NCBI RefSeq assembly: GCF_021728535.1
Contig: NZ_JAKKDU010000011.1
Coordinates: 1-64,000, forward strand
Direction of reading: 5' to 3'
DNA length: 64,000 bases
DNA from: Wocania arenilitoris
GTDB taxonomy: Bacteria; Bacteroidota; Bacteroidia; Flavobacteriales; Flavobacteriaceae
Made by a program: the position numbers and the translations under genes. Numbering within the stretch: the stretch's first letter is position 1; each line of letters starts with the position of its first letter. The notes under the pieces were generated by a model. The model searched no databases, was not told where the DNA came from, and saw only the letters and a list, made by a program, of their open reading frames with translations. Below are positions 54,891-64,000 of the stretch, piece by piece.

Positions 54891-56009
54891 TTGAACTTAT
54901 CGTATTGGGAAATTAAATCGTGGCTAGCACATGTAGATTATACGATTGTTGGTAGTGGCATTGTGGGTTTAAATTGCGCATTACAGCTAAAAAAACGTTT
55001 TCCAAAAGCCCATATTCTTATTTTAGAAAAAGGGATACTTCCTCAAGGCGCTAGTACCAAAAATGCGGGTTTTGCATGTTTTGGAAGTTTAAGCGAAATA
55101 TTAGACGATTTAAAAACCCATTCGGAAGATGAGGTTGTTGCATTAGTAAAAAATAGGATAGATGGGTTAAAACTTTTACGACAGACTTTAGGCGATGCAA
55201 ATATTGATTATAAACAGTGTGGAGGATTTGAACTATTTACAAAAGCAGATTCAGAGTTATTTGAAGATTGCCTTTCAAAAAAAGAAAGTATTAACAATTT
55301 ACTAAAACTTATTTTTAATGATGAAGTGTTCAGTTTAAAAAGCAATGTCTTTAATTTTAAAAATATACAAAGCCAGTATATTTTTAATCAGTTTGAAGGT
55401 CAAATTGACACTGGAAAAATGATGGCGTCATTAACGCATTTAGTGTTGAAAAATGGCATAAAAATATTGAATAGTATTACTGTTGAAGCGTTTTCTGAAG
55501 ATTCAGATTCAGTAAAGATAAAAACCAATCACTTTGACTTTTCAACGTCTAAACTACTAATAACAACTAATGGATTTGCATCACAATTAATTAAAGAACA
55601 AGTAAAACCAGCACGTGCGCAAGTATTAATAACGAAACCCATAAATAATTTGCATATTAAAGGGACATTTCATTTAGATAAAGGCTATTATTATTTTAGA
55701 AATATTGATAATAGAATTTTATTGGGTGGTGGGAGAAATCTGGATTTTCAAACCGAGGAGACAACGGAGTTTGGTGAAACTCAATTAATTCAAAATAAAT
55801 TAGAAACTCTTTTAAAAACTATAATTTTACCAGAAATACCTTTTGAAGTCGACTATAGATGGAGCGGAATAATGGGTACAGGGAGCAAGAAAAAAGCTAT
55901 TGTAAAGCAAGTATCAAATAATGTGTTTTGTGGCGTAAGGCTTGGCGGCATGGGAGTGGCTATCGGAAGTTTGGTAGGTAAAGAATTAGCGGATTTAATT
56001 CCTGAGTAG
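54891..56009 (+). CDS. FAD-dependent oxidoreductase (DAO/DadA-like), TTG start
   Basis: The 372-residue protein has the Rossmann FAD motif VDYTIVGSGIVGLNCALQLKK at residues ~15-35, ILEKGILPQGASTKNAGFA, and a C-terminal GVRLGGMGVAIGSLVG dinucleotide loop. It belongs to the D-amino-acid oxidase/DadA group. The start is TTG at 54891-54893 (MNLSYWEIK). No ATG lies closer to the Rossmann strand, and the residues preceding it fit the family. It lies 4 bp behind the sulfatase gene and is likely cotranscribed. The substrate is unknown. Confidence 0.85.
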   Translation: MNLSYWEIKSWLAHVDYTIVGSGIVGLNCALQLKKRFPKAHILILEKGILPQGASTKNAGFACFGSLSEILDDLKTHSEDEVVALVKNRIDGLKLLRQTLGDANIDYKQCGGFELFTKADSELFEDCLSKKESINNLLKLIFNDEVFSLKSNVFNFKNIQSQYIFNQFEGQIDTGKMMASLTHLVLKNGIKILNSITVEAFSEDSDSVKIKTNHFDFSTSKLLITTNGFASQLIKEQVKPARAQVLITKPINNLHIKGTFHLDKGYYYFRNIDNRILLGGGRNLDFQTEETTEFGETQLIQNKLETLLKTIILPEIPFEVDYRWSGIMGTGSKKKAIVKQVSNNVFCGVRLGGMGVAIGSLVGKELADLIPE

Positions 56010-56027
56010 GCAGGAAACACATTAATT

Positions 56028-56477
56028 ATGTCCTTAAAAGAAAAATTATATATCCAATGTGTTGAGTTTGTTGATAATCGTTTTCAAACCATTCAAAATA
56101 CTATAAACGAAATTCAAGAATCCTTACAATCTGAAACCAAGAGTAGCGCAGGGGATAAGCACGAAACGGGTCGTGCTATGTTACAATTAGAACGTGAAAA
56201 AGCGGGTAATCAGCTTTCTGAAATCTCTAAAATTAAAGAAGCGCTAATTAAAATAGACATTTCTAAATCGTCTAAGAACATAGGTTTAGGAAGTGTAGTT
56301 TATACTACAAAGGCCAATTACTATTTGGCCATTAGTGCAGGGGAATTAGAAGTTGACAACAATAAATTTTATGCAATTTCTCCAAATACACCAATGGGAA
56401 AGTTGTTAATCGGGAAAAGTGTTGGAGATGAGGTCGTTTTTAGAGGACAGGATTTTATAATAATTGAAGTGTTTTAA
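56028..56477 (+). CDS. GreA/GreB-like two-domain protein
   Basis: The 149-residue protein has an N-terminal coiled coil (residues ~5-75, LYIQCVEFVDNRFQTIQNTI) and a C-terminal FKBP-like Gre domain (IGLGSVVYTTKANYYLAIS to GQDFIIIEVF). The N-terminal tip lacks the clear acidic pair of GreA, so transcript-cleavage stimulation is doubtful. In databases this family is often mislabelled as 3-oxoacyl-ACP synthase. It follows the FAD gene by 18 bp and ends at a bidirectional terminator. Confidence 0.72.
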   Translation: MSLKEKLYIQCVEFVDNRFQTIQNTINEIQESLQSETKSSAGDKHETGRAMLQLEREKAGNQLSEISKIKEALIKIDISKSSKNIGLGSVVYTTKANYYLAISAGELEVDNNKFYAISPNTPMGKLLIGKSVGDEVVFRGQDFIIIEVF

Positions 56478-56484
56478 AATAAAA

Positions 56485-56514
56485 AAGCAGGCTAAATTTT
56501 GTTAGCCTGCTTCT
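56485..56514. terminator. Bidirectional terminator
   Basis: AAGCAGGCTAA pairs with TTAGCCTGCTT around a 6-nt loop between the plus-strand GreA-like gene and the minus-strand pseudogene. An A-run lies on one side and T-rich sequence on the other. Confidence 0.8.
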
Positions 56515-56531
56515 CGCTTTTAAAATGTATT

Positions 56532-58387
<1,856 letters not shown>

Positions 58388-58449
58388 CTACTTATTGAAG
58401 CCTGATTCCAAATGACTTCTAATTAATTACTCTGCAAATATTTTACACT

Positions 58450-58459
58450 ATTGCGCAAT
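58450..58459. promoter_or_regulatory. Palindrome ATTGCGCAAT upstream of rtcB
   Basis: The 10-bp perfect palindrome lies in the rtcB upstream region, close to AATATTTG on the minus strand, a near match to the -7 box. It may be an operator. A TGCGCA core also occurs at 59478-59483 before the WYL gene. Confidence 0.3.
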
Positions 58460-58476
58460 GTTTTTGCGTACTAAAA

Positions 58477-58995
58477 TTATTTCTTCTTTTTCTTCTTTTT
58501 TTTCTTGCGCTTTGGTTTTAATTTGGCTTTTATTCTGCTAATTTCATTATCAATATAGCTTATAAAATCGTTGTTAAATCCAAATGATTTTGCTATTTTA
58601 AGTGCTTTAATCGCTTTTTTATGATCTTGAAGATTTTCAAAAAGATGACCTTGTTTTAACCAAACTTCGCCTTTATTTAATCCTTTTACGGTAAAAGCAA
58701 ATTCAATTAATTTTTTAGCTTCATCGTAATCTTCATTCCATATTAACACAGAAATGTATTTAGGATACACTTTTACAAAATCCATTTTATTAGCCAAAGC
58801 TTCAGCATAATACTGCTTTGCTTTTTCGTAATCCCCTAATTGTTCTGCTTGCAAACGCCCCATTAAGTATAAGGCATATATATTATTTGCCTCGTAAGAC
58901 AATGCATAATTTAGGTTTTCAACGGTTTCTTCTAAGTCGTACGGATACGCATCTATAGCTTTAAGCACGTAATTGTTTAACAAATTCGTGTCCAT
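58477..58995 (-). CDS. TPR repeat protein with poly-lysine tail
   Basis: The 172-residue soluble protein has about four TPR-like helical repeats: LEETVENLNYALSYEANNIYALYLMGRLQAEQ, EKAKQYYAEALANK, YDEAKKLIEFAFTVKG, and HKKAIKALKIAKSFGF. The C terminus ends in about 13 basic residues (KPKRKKKKKKKKK). The tail could bind nucleic acid or membranes. No catalytic site is seen. It is 137 bp upstream of rtcB on the same strand and may take part in the same process. Confidence 0.78.
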   Translation of the reverse strand: MDTNLLNNYVLKAIDAYPYDLEETVENLNYALSYEANNIYALYLMGRLQAEQLGDYEKAKQYYAEALANKMDFVKVYPKYISVLIWNEDYDEAKKLIEFAFTVKGLNKGEVWLKQGHLFENLQDHKKAIKALKIAKSFGFNNDFISYIDNEISRIKAKLKPKRKKKKKKKKK

Positions 58996-59026
58996 TGTTT
59001 TTTGTTTTAATAATTTCGTTTTGAAA

Positions 59027-59050
59027 CACTTCGACTGCGCTCAGTGTGAC
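59027..59050. repeat. Small palindromic repeat (CGACTGCGCTC core)
   Basis: CACT and AGTG flank CGACTGCGCTC. A second copy with the same core is at 62194-62213. The unit resembles a dispersed intergenic repeat of Flavobacteriaceae. Confidence 0.55.
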
Positions 59051-59120
59051 ATCACGATTGTTAATTTTTGTAATTACTGTTTTGGAAAATGTTTAGCAGA
59101 TTTGCTAACGACTGAAAACA

Positions 59121-59157
59121 AAAAATCCGAAACAGTTTTTAATTGCTTCGGATTTTT
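59121..59157 (-). terminator. Strong terminator between TPR and WYL genes
   Basis: AAAAATCCGAA pairs perfectly with TTCGGATTTTT across a 15-nt loop, with A and T flanks. It would stop transcripts from the right on the minus strand, before the TPR gene. Confidence 0.75.
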
Positions 59158-59182
59158 TCATTTATAATTTTGAAAAGTTTAT

Positions 59183-59257
59183 CTAACGATAATCACGAAG
59201 CATCACAAAAGGCGATATGCCTTTCGGGAAATTTTGATATGTTATAAATAAACTCAT
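59183..59257 (-). other. Candidate 24-codon small ORF
   Basis: An ATG at 59255-59257 opens MSLFITYQNFPKGISPFVML, ending at 59183. It lies between a possible minus-strand promoter (59321-59353) and a strong terminator (59121-59157), which makes it a candidate small gene or a regulatory transcript of ~200 nt. I do not recognise the peptide. Coding is unproven, and it could be a relic. Confidence 0.25.
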
Positions 59258-59320
59258 AGTTTCTAATTTTTAATTTAACTTGCTTTACTTCGACCGAGAT
59301 TGGTATGGCAAAATGCGCTG

Positions 59321-59353
59321 CAAAGATTTAGATTTATTTTTGACTTTTCAAAA
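59321..59353 (-). promoter_or_regulatory. Candidate minus-strand promoter
   Basis: On the minus strand TTTTG is followed after 20 nt by AATCTTTG, one base from TAnnTTTG. It would drive the small transcript described above. Confidence 0.3.
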
Positions 59354-59435
59354 TTTATTTTTTCAATCTCTAAAAATTTAAGGCCTTAATACGAAGTATT
59401 AACTTTTTTTGAAAAAAGCAAAAAATAAATCTAAA
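59327..59435. repeat. Long imperfect inverted repeat before the WYL gene
   Basis: The arm TTTAGATTTATTTTTGAC (from 59327) is matched by an A-rich arm ending ATAAATCTAAA (to 59435). Inside is a perfect hairpin TTAATAC-GAA-GTATTAA at 59386-59402. It may be an operator, a terminator or a MITE-like relic. The stretch 58996-59524 otherwise has only the small features listed. Confidence 0.45.
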
Positions 59436-59524
59436 ATGCTTTAAAATTCATCATTTTTATAAACTACGCATAACTAATGCGCAGTAATTTATTACTTTTA
59501 TTTCAGCTTTAAAAAAACACAAAA

Positions 59525-61246
59525 ATGGCAGTCAATAAAAACGCATTAATACGATATAAAACCATTGATAAATGTTTGCAAAATAATTATAGACAATGGA
59601 CGCTTAATGATTTGATTGAAGCGGTTTCTGATGCACTTTACGAGTACGAAGGAAAAGATGTTGATGTTAGCAAACGTACTGTACAATTAGATTTGCAAAT
59701 GATGCGTAGCGACAAGTTGGGATATAACGCGCCAATTGTGGTTTACGACAGGAAATTTTATAAGTACGACGATGTAGATTACAGCATAACAAACAGCCCG
59801 ATTTCTAATCAAGATTTGGGTAAATTATCTGAAGCGGTTTCGTTTTTAAAACAGTTTCAAGGGTTTTCGCATTTTAACGAATTAGGAAGCATGGTCCAAA
59901 AATTAGAAGACCACATTTATACTCAAAAAACACAAGAAAAACCTTTAATTGATTTTGAAAAAAACGATAATTTAAAAGGTTTAGAATTTTTAGACAAATT
60001 GTATCAATTCATACTAAAAAAACAAGCTATTGAAATTACATATCAATCATTTAAAGCACGACAAGAAAGTACATTTACGTTCCACCCATATTTACTAAAA
60101 GAGTTTAGAAACCGATGGTTTGTTATTGGTAAAAGAAAGCAAAATGAAGGTGTAATGAATTTAGCTTTAGATCGTATAATTTCAATTAAAAAAAGTGCTA
60201 AAACATTTGTTTTTGATGATACTTTTGACACCGAAACGTATTATAAAAATGCTATTGGAGTTTCTGTTAGCCCAAATTTAGAACCAGAAACTGTATTGCT
60301 TTATATTAACCATAAACAAGCGCCTTATGTATTAACAAAGCCTTTTCATCACTCACAAAAACAAGTGGGTAGAGATAATTATGGCGTAACTATTTCTTTA
60401 AATGTGCAGCTTAATTTTGAGTTGGAAAAAGAAATTTTAGGACTTGGAGAGGGCATAAAAGTAATTGCACCAGAGCGTTTAAAACGTCAAATAAAAGAGC
60501 GTTTGTATGATGCTGTTGATGCCTATGAAACTGAAATTAATGATAAAAATTTAAGAACCATTGCAAAACGTTTGGAGTATAAAGGTTTTGGGATTTTAAA
60601 TCATGTTTATACAAAGCGCGATATTAGAAAACTAAAAGCAAGATTAGATAAATATTTAAGAGAGCATAACGAGCAAGCTTTTGGTATGCGCGAAGTGCTT
60701 AAAAAAATGCCTGAGCTTAAAGAGATTCTGTTTAATAGAAACTTTAAAAAGCTAATAAAGTCAATCGATAAAGATGTGTTTTTAACTAAAGCTATTTATT
60801 TTGACAAATCACCACAAGATAATTGGTATGTAACGTGGCATCAAGATGTGCCTATTAATGTTTCAAAAAAAATAGATACAGAAGGGTTTACTTCTTGGAC
60901 AAATAAAAAGGGTATTATAAGTGTTTGTCCGACAGAAGATATATCTAAAAAAACCTTTTCAATGCGGATTCACTTAGACGACACCAGTATAAAAAATGGC
61001 GCTTTAAAAGTGATTCCGGGTTCGCATAATAAACGGTTAAATGATGATGAAATTAAATTGATAACAACCAACTCCATTCCGTTTACAAGCGAAGTTGCTT
61101 CTGGTGGCGTTCAGTTAATAAAGCCTTTGTTACTGCATGCTTCATCTAAAACTAAAGTCCAAAAAAGACGACGCGTATTGCATTTTGAGTTTTCTTCAAT
61201 TGAATTGCCAAATCATTTAGAGTATGCCGAAAGAGAAGATTTATAA
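59525..61246 (+). CDS. WYL-domain regulator fused to a PhyH-type dioxygenase
   Basis: The 573-residue protein has two parts. Residues 1-340 are a WYL regulator: an HTH-like start (RYKTIDKCLQNNYRQWTLNDL), then HPYLLKEFRNRWFVIGKRKQ (Trp198-Phe199-Val200 in the WYL slot) and a WCX-like tail ending VDAYE. Residues ~345-573 are PhyH-like: WHQD gives His439 and Asp441 of the iron site, NGALKVIPGSHN follows, and the distal ligand is His538 in LLLHASS, with Arg548-550 near for 2-oxoglutarate. It should bind DNA and possibly hydroxylate a target. It stands near the RtcB/TPR genes. Confidence 0.85.
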   Translation: MAVNKNALIRYKTIDKCLQNNYRQWTLNDLIEAVSDALYEYEGKDVDVSKRTVQLDLQMMRSDKLGYNAPIVVYDRKFYKYDDVDYSITNSPISNQDLGKLSEAVSFLKQFQGFSHFNELGSMVQKLEDHIYTQKTQEKPLIDFEKNDNLKGLEFLDKLYQFILKKQAIEITYQSFKARQESTFTFHPYLLKEFRNRWFVIGKRKQNEGVMNLALDRIISIKKSAKTFVFDDTFDTETYYKNAIGVSVSPNLEPETVLLYINHKQAPYVLTKPFHHSQKQVGRDNYGVTISLNVQLNFELEKEILGLGEGIKVIAPERLKRQIKERLYDAVDAYETEINDKNLRTIAKRLEYKGFGILNHVYTKRDIRKLKARLDKYLREHNEQAFGMREVLKKMPELKEILFNRNFKKLIKSIDKDVFLTKAIYFDKSPQDNWYVTWHQDVPINVSKKIDTEGFTSWTNKKGIISVCPTEDISKKTFSMRIHLDDTSIKNGALKVIPGSHNKRLNDDEIKLITTNSIPFTSEVASGGVQLIKPLLLHASSKTKVQKRRRVLHFEFSSIELPNHLEYAEREDL

Positions 61247-62151
61247 TACTATCTCAAGAAACAACACTTTGTTTTTAGCATATGGGATTTTACTTTCAAA
61301 AAACACCTTTTCGCCATCCAAATTAGCTTCAATTAAATAATTATTACCTTTAAAATAACTTTCTTTTACGGTGGTTTTTAAATTTGATTTATTGACAATT
61401 TTTAGTTGTTGTGCATAAACTATTTCACCATTTATAACATTAAACTCATTAAAAAAAGAGGCAATTAATTTGTTTTGAGGATTTTTGTATAAATATTGAG
61501 GCTTATGGTTTGCTATAATTTGAGCATCATGTAAAACAATCATATTGTCTGAAAAGGGCAAAACATCATTCTTATCGTGTGTAGCCACAATGCAGGTAAT
61601 ATTTTTTCTTTTAAATATTTAAATAAACTTCGGCGTAAGGATTGCTTTTTAAAATTATCGATATGGCTAAAAGGCTCGTCTAATAAAATAATTTCAGGTT
61701 GTTTTGCAATAGCCCTTGCTAAGGCAACACGTTGTTTTTGTCCACCACTTAATAATTTTACTTTGGTATTTGCAAAATCTTTTAATTGAACAACCTCTAA
61801 AAGTTCATCAATACGTTCTTGTTTTTCTTCGGGATAAAAATTAGAAAGAAATTCCCCAATATTTTCAGCAACAGTAATAAATGGTATCAAATCGAATTCT
61901 TGTGCCACATATTTCATGTATTCTGGACCAACTATTAGATTGTGCTTTGGGCCTAAAATTTCTTTGTCTTTCCAAAAAATTTGTCCTTTGTTTAAATCGT
62001 ATGTTCCGTATAATAGTTTTAAAAGGGTGCTCTTTCCAGAACCGCTTTCGCCAATAATGGAAAAGTGTTCGCTAGGGTTTACCTTAAAAGAAATACTCTT
62101 TAAAACAGGAGTTTTATTATAAGAAAAAGATATGTTTTTAACTTGAAGCAT
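61241..62151 (-). pseudogene. ABC transporter ATP-binding protein with one-base frameshift
   Basis: The start is ATG at 62149-62151 (MLQVKNISFSYNKTPVL). Walker A (GESGSGKST), signature LSGGQKQRVALARAIA and Walker B (EIILLDEPFSHID) read in one frame to about 61600. The expected H-loop (IVATHDKND) and C-terminal TOBE-like part are in another frame to 61241. The shift falls at a T6 run, 61602-61607 on the plus strand, where a T7 would restore one ORF. It is either a real loss of function or a sequencing error. The ORF is otherwise intact. Confidence 0.85.
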
Positions 62152-62193
62152 ATAATATGTTGTTACATAGAGCACAGTCGGGATTCTTAAATA

Positions 62194-62213
62194 GTTCTCG
62201 ACTGCGCTCGAAC
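62194..62213. repeat. Second CGACTGCGCTC palindromic repeat
   Basis: GTTCTCGA and TCGAAC are near-complementary around CTGCGC. The core matches the copy at 59027-59050. It lies between the ABC pseudogene and the peptidase gene. Confidence 0.5.
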
Positions 62214-62229
62214 GGACAAAAAAGGAGGG

Positions 62230-64000
62230 TTATCCTTTTATTTTTTCTTTGGTTTTACTTGGCAATACATCAAATCCCATATTATAAAGTGTAAAACCAA
62301 AAATATCTACTTGTTCTTCAATTTGTTTACTAACAGGTTTGCCGGCACCATGGCCAGCATCAGTTTCAATGCGTATTAAAGTTGGGTTATTTCCTGTTTG
62401 TTTACTTTGTAATTCGGCTACAAATTTAAAGCTGTGTGCGGGAACAACTCTATCATCATGGTCGCCAGTGGTTACTAAAGTTGCAGGATATTCAATACCT
62501 TGTTTAACATTATGCACGGGTGAGTAGCCTTTAAGATATTCAAACATGTCTTTACTTTGTTCGGCAGTGCCATAATCATAAGCCCAACCTGCTCCTGCAG
62601 TAAACGTGTGGTAACGAAGCATATCTAAAACACCAACAGCAGGTAATGCTACTTTGGCTAAATATGGGCGCTGTGTCATAACAGCTCCAACTAATAAGCC
62701 ACCATTTGATCCGCCCCGAATAGCTAAATAATCAGATGATGTATAGTTGTTTTCAATTAAGTATTCTGCAGCAGCAATAAAGTCGTCAAACACATTTTGT
62801 TTTTTCATTTGTGTACCTGCATCATGCCATATTTTTCCGTATTCGCCACCACCACGTAAATTAGGGACAGCATAGATACCGCCTTGTTCCATCCAAACAG
62901 CGTTTGTAATTCTAAAAGAAGGTGTTAAACTGATATTGAATCCACCATATGCGTAAAGCATAGTTGGGTTTTTTCCGTTGAGTTCTAAGCCTTTTTTATT
63001 GGTAATTATCATAGGTATTTTAGTGCCATCTTTTGAGGTATAAAACACTTGTTTGCTTTCAAAATCATCACTATTAAAATTAATGCTTGGTTTCCAATAT
63101 AAGTCAGTTTTACCAGTTTCAGGTTCAAATTTATAAATGCTAGAAGGCGTGTTATAGTTTGTAAACGAATAATACAAAACAGTATCTTTCTTTTTACCAT
63201 TAAACCCATTTACAGTTCCCAACCCTGGTAATTCAATGTCTCTTATTAATTCGCCGTTATAGTTATATTGTTTTACTTTAGAAATAGCATCAACCATATA
63301 TTTAGCAAAAAAGAATCCACTTCCTTTTGATGGGGTTAAAACATTTTCAGTTTCAGGTATAAAATCTTCCCAATGTTCTGGTATTGGTTTCGATGCATCA
63401 ACAGTTACAATTTTTTTGTTTGGTGCATTTAAATTAGTAACTAAAAACAGTTTGCTTTCTTCATTTTCAATAATATAGGTGTCGCTATCTGTATGATCTA
63501 AAATGGTAATAAGTTGGCTTTCTGGGTTTGATAAATCTTTGATAAATAATTTATTACCCGATGTAGAAACTTTAGCTGAAATAATCAAATAATTATTGTC
63601 TTCGGTTACACTAGCAAATACATAACGATGCTTTTCTTCAGGTGTGCCGCCAAAAATTAAAGCATCTTCTTTTTGAGGCGTTCCTAATTTATGATAATAC
63701 ACTTTATGCTGGTCAGTTTTAGCCGAAAGTTCGCTACCCTTTGGCTTATCGTAACTTGAATAATAAAAGCCTTCGTTTTTGTACCACGAAATACCACTGA
63801 ATTTTACATCTTTAAGCGTATCTTCAACAATCTCTCGTGTTTCAGGATTTACAACAATAATTTTTCTCCAATCACTACCACCTTCAGAAATAGAATACGC
63901 TAACATGTCGCTGTTTTTAGAAAAACTTAAGCCACCGCCTAATGAAATAGTACCATCTTTAGAAAAGGTATTTGGGTCTAAAAACACTTTGGCTTTTTCA
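62230..64000 (-). CDS. S9A prolyl oligopeptidase, incomplete at the right edge
   Basis: The C-terminal ~590 residues are in the window, and the frame stays open past 64000, so the start is outside. The GTG at 63985-63987 is not the true start. The propeller ([20 protein letters not shown]) precedes the hydrolase domain with nucleophile Ser in [17 protein letters not shown], Asp in [13 protein letters not shown] and His in DAGHGAGKP. It cleaves after proline in short peptides. Whether it is periplasmic cannot be judged without the N terminus. Confidence 0.93.
   Translation of the reverse strand, partial: EKAKVFLDPNTFSKDGTISLGGGLSFSKNSDMLAYSISEGGSDWRKIIVVNPETREIVEDTLKDVKFSGISWYKNEGFYYSSYDKPKGSELSAKTDQHKVYYHKLGTPQKEDALIFGGTPEEKHRYVFASVTEDNNYLIISAKVSTSGNKLFIKDLSNPESQLITILDHTDSDTYIIENEESKLFLVTNLNAPNKKIVTVDASKPIPEHWEDFIPETENVLTPSKGSGFFFAKYMVDAISKVKQYNYNGELIRDIELPGLGTVNGFNGKKKDTVLYYSFTNYNTPSSIYKFEPETGKTDLYWKPSINFNSDDFESKQVFYTSKDGTKIPMIITNKKGLELNGKNPTMLYAYGGFNISLTPSFRITNAVWMEQGGIYAVPNLRGGGEYGKIWHDAGTQMKKQNVFDDFIAAAEYLIENNYTSSDYLAIRGGSNGGLLVGAVMTQRPYLAKVALPAVGVLDMLRYHTFTAGAGWAYDYGTAEQSKDMFEYLKGYSPVHNVKQGIEYPATLVTTGDHDDRVVPAHSFKFVAELQSKQTGNNPTLIRIETDAGHGAGKPVSKQIEEQVDIFGFTLYNMGFDVLPSKTKEKIKG

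Noticed and set aside
58477-58530. Poly-lysine tail as a sequence artefact
   Set aside because: The lysine codons alternate AAA and AAG in part (TTC/TTT on the plus strand), so it is a plausible low-complexity tail, and the frame is not disturbed.

Overview
This window is chromosomal DNA from a low-GC member of the Flavobacteriaceae (Bacteroidota). The assignment rests on a type IX secretion type B sorting tail on a leucine-rich-repeat protein, a PID-CTERM mini-protein, -7 boxes of the TAnnTTTG type, few Shine-Dalgarno sites, and families typical of the group (DUF2807, DUF4349, DUF1761, tandem OmpA, GreA-like). The arylsulfatase, Na+/H+ antiporter and SulP transporter would suit a marine life style. 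The genus cannot be fixed from the sequence. Almost all of the window is ordinary core genome with short operons on both strands. There are no rRNA genes, CRISPR arrays, prophages or recognisable defence islands.

Layout. 0-12 kb: a beta-barrel protein, an SPFH protein, GlnRS with a C-terminal YqeY-like tail, FolB, tRNA-Cys, a LysE-type exporter, and a coupled pair made of an AstE-like zinc deacylase and a GCS2-like ligase fused to two CBS domains. 12-19 kb: rnpA, DUF4349 lipoprotein and S41 protease; tandem OmpA with an LRR/T9SS protein; ElaA, a zinc CDF pump and RpiB. 19-22.5 kb: a very AT-rich 0.6 kb gap holding one perfect DnaA box, then rnr and an intact single-gene IS200/IS605 element with hairpin ends. 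22.5-32 kb: secreted peptidases (M1, S8), an MBL hydrolase, a SulP-Usp operon and a divergent CPA antiporter with an RCK-like domain.

32-41 kb: a five-gene alpha-glucan cluster on the minus strand. Its glycosyltransferase resembles actinobacterial GlgM (maltose-1-phosphate synthase), and it sits with GlgC, GlgE, GlgB and a GH31 glucosidase. This suggests glucan is made by way of maltose-1-phosphate rather than by classical GlgA elongation. 41-53 kb: housekeeping genes (lepA, dus, a LolE-like permease, rbfA, mce, a CAT tRNA, ribE, pdxA) and the yceD-rpmF-fabH-accB-accC block, plus a PID-CTERM peptide.

53-64 kb is the most unusual part: a sulfatase, a FAD oxidoreductase, a GreA-like protein, then an RtcB RNA-ligase operon whose second gene has an in-frame stop, a TPR protein, a possible ~200-nt minus-strand transcription unit, and a WYL-domain regulator fused to a PhyH-type Fe(II)/2-oxoglutarate dioxygenase. 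After these come an ABC ATPase with a one-base frameshift and a prolyl oligopeptidase that runs off the right edge. The WYL-PhyH fusion beside RtcB and the GlgM/GlgE cluster are the two best leads for further work.
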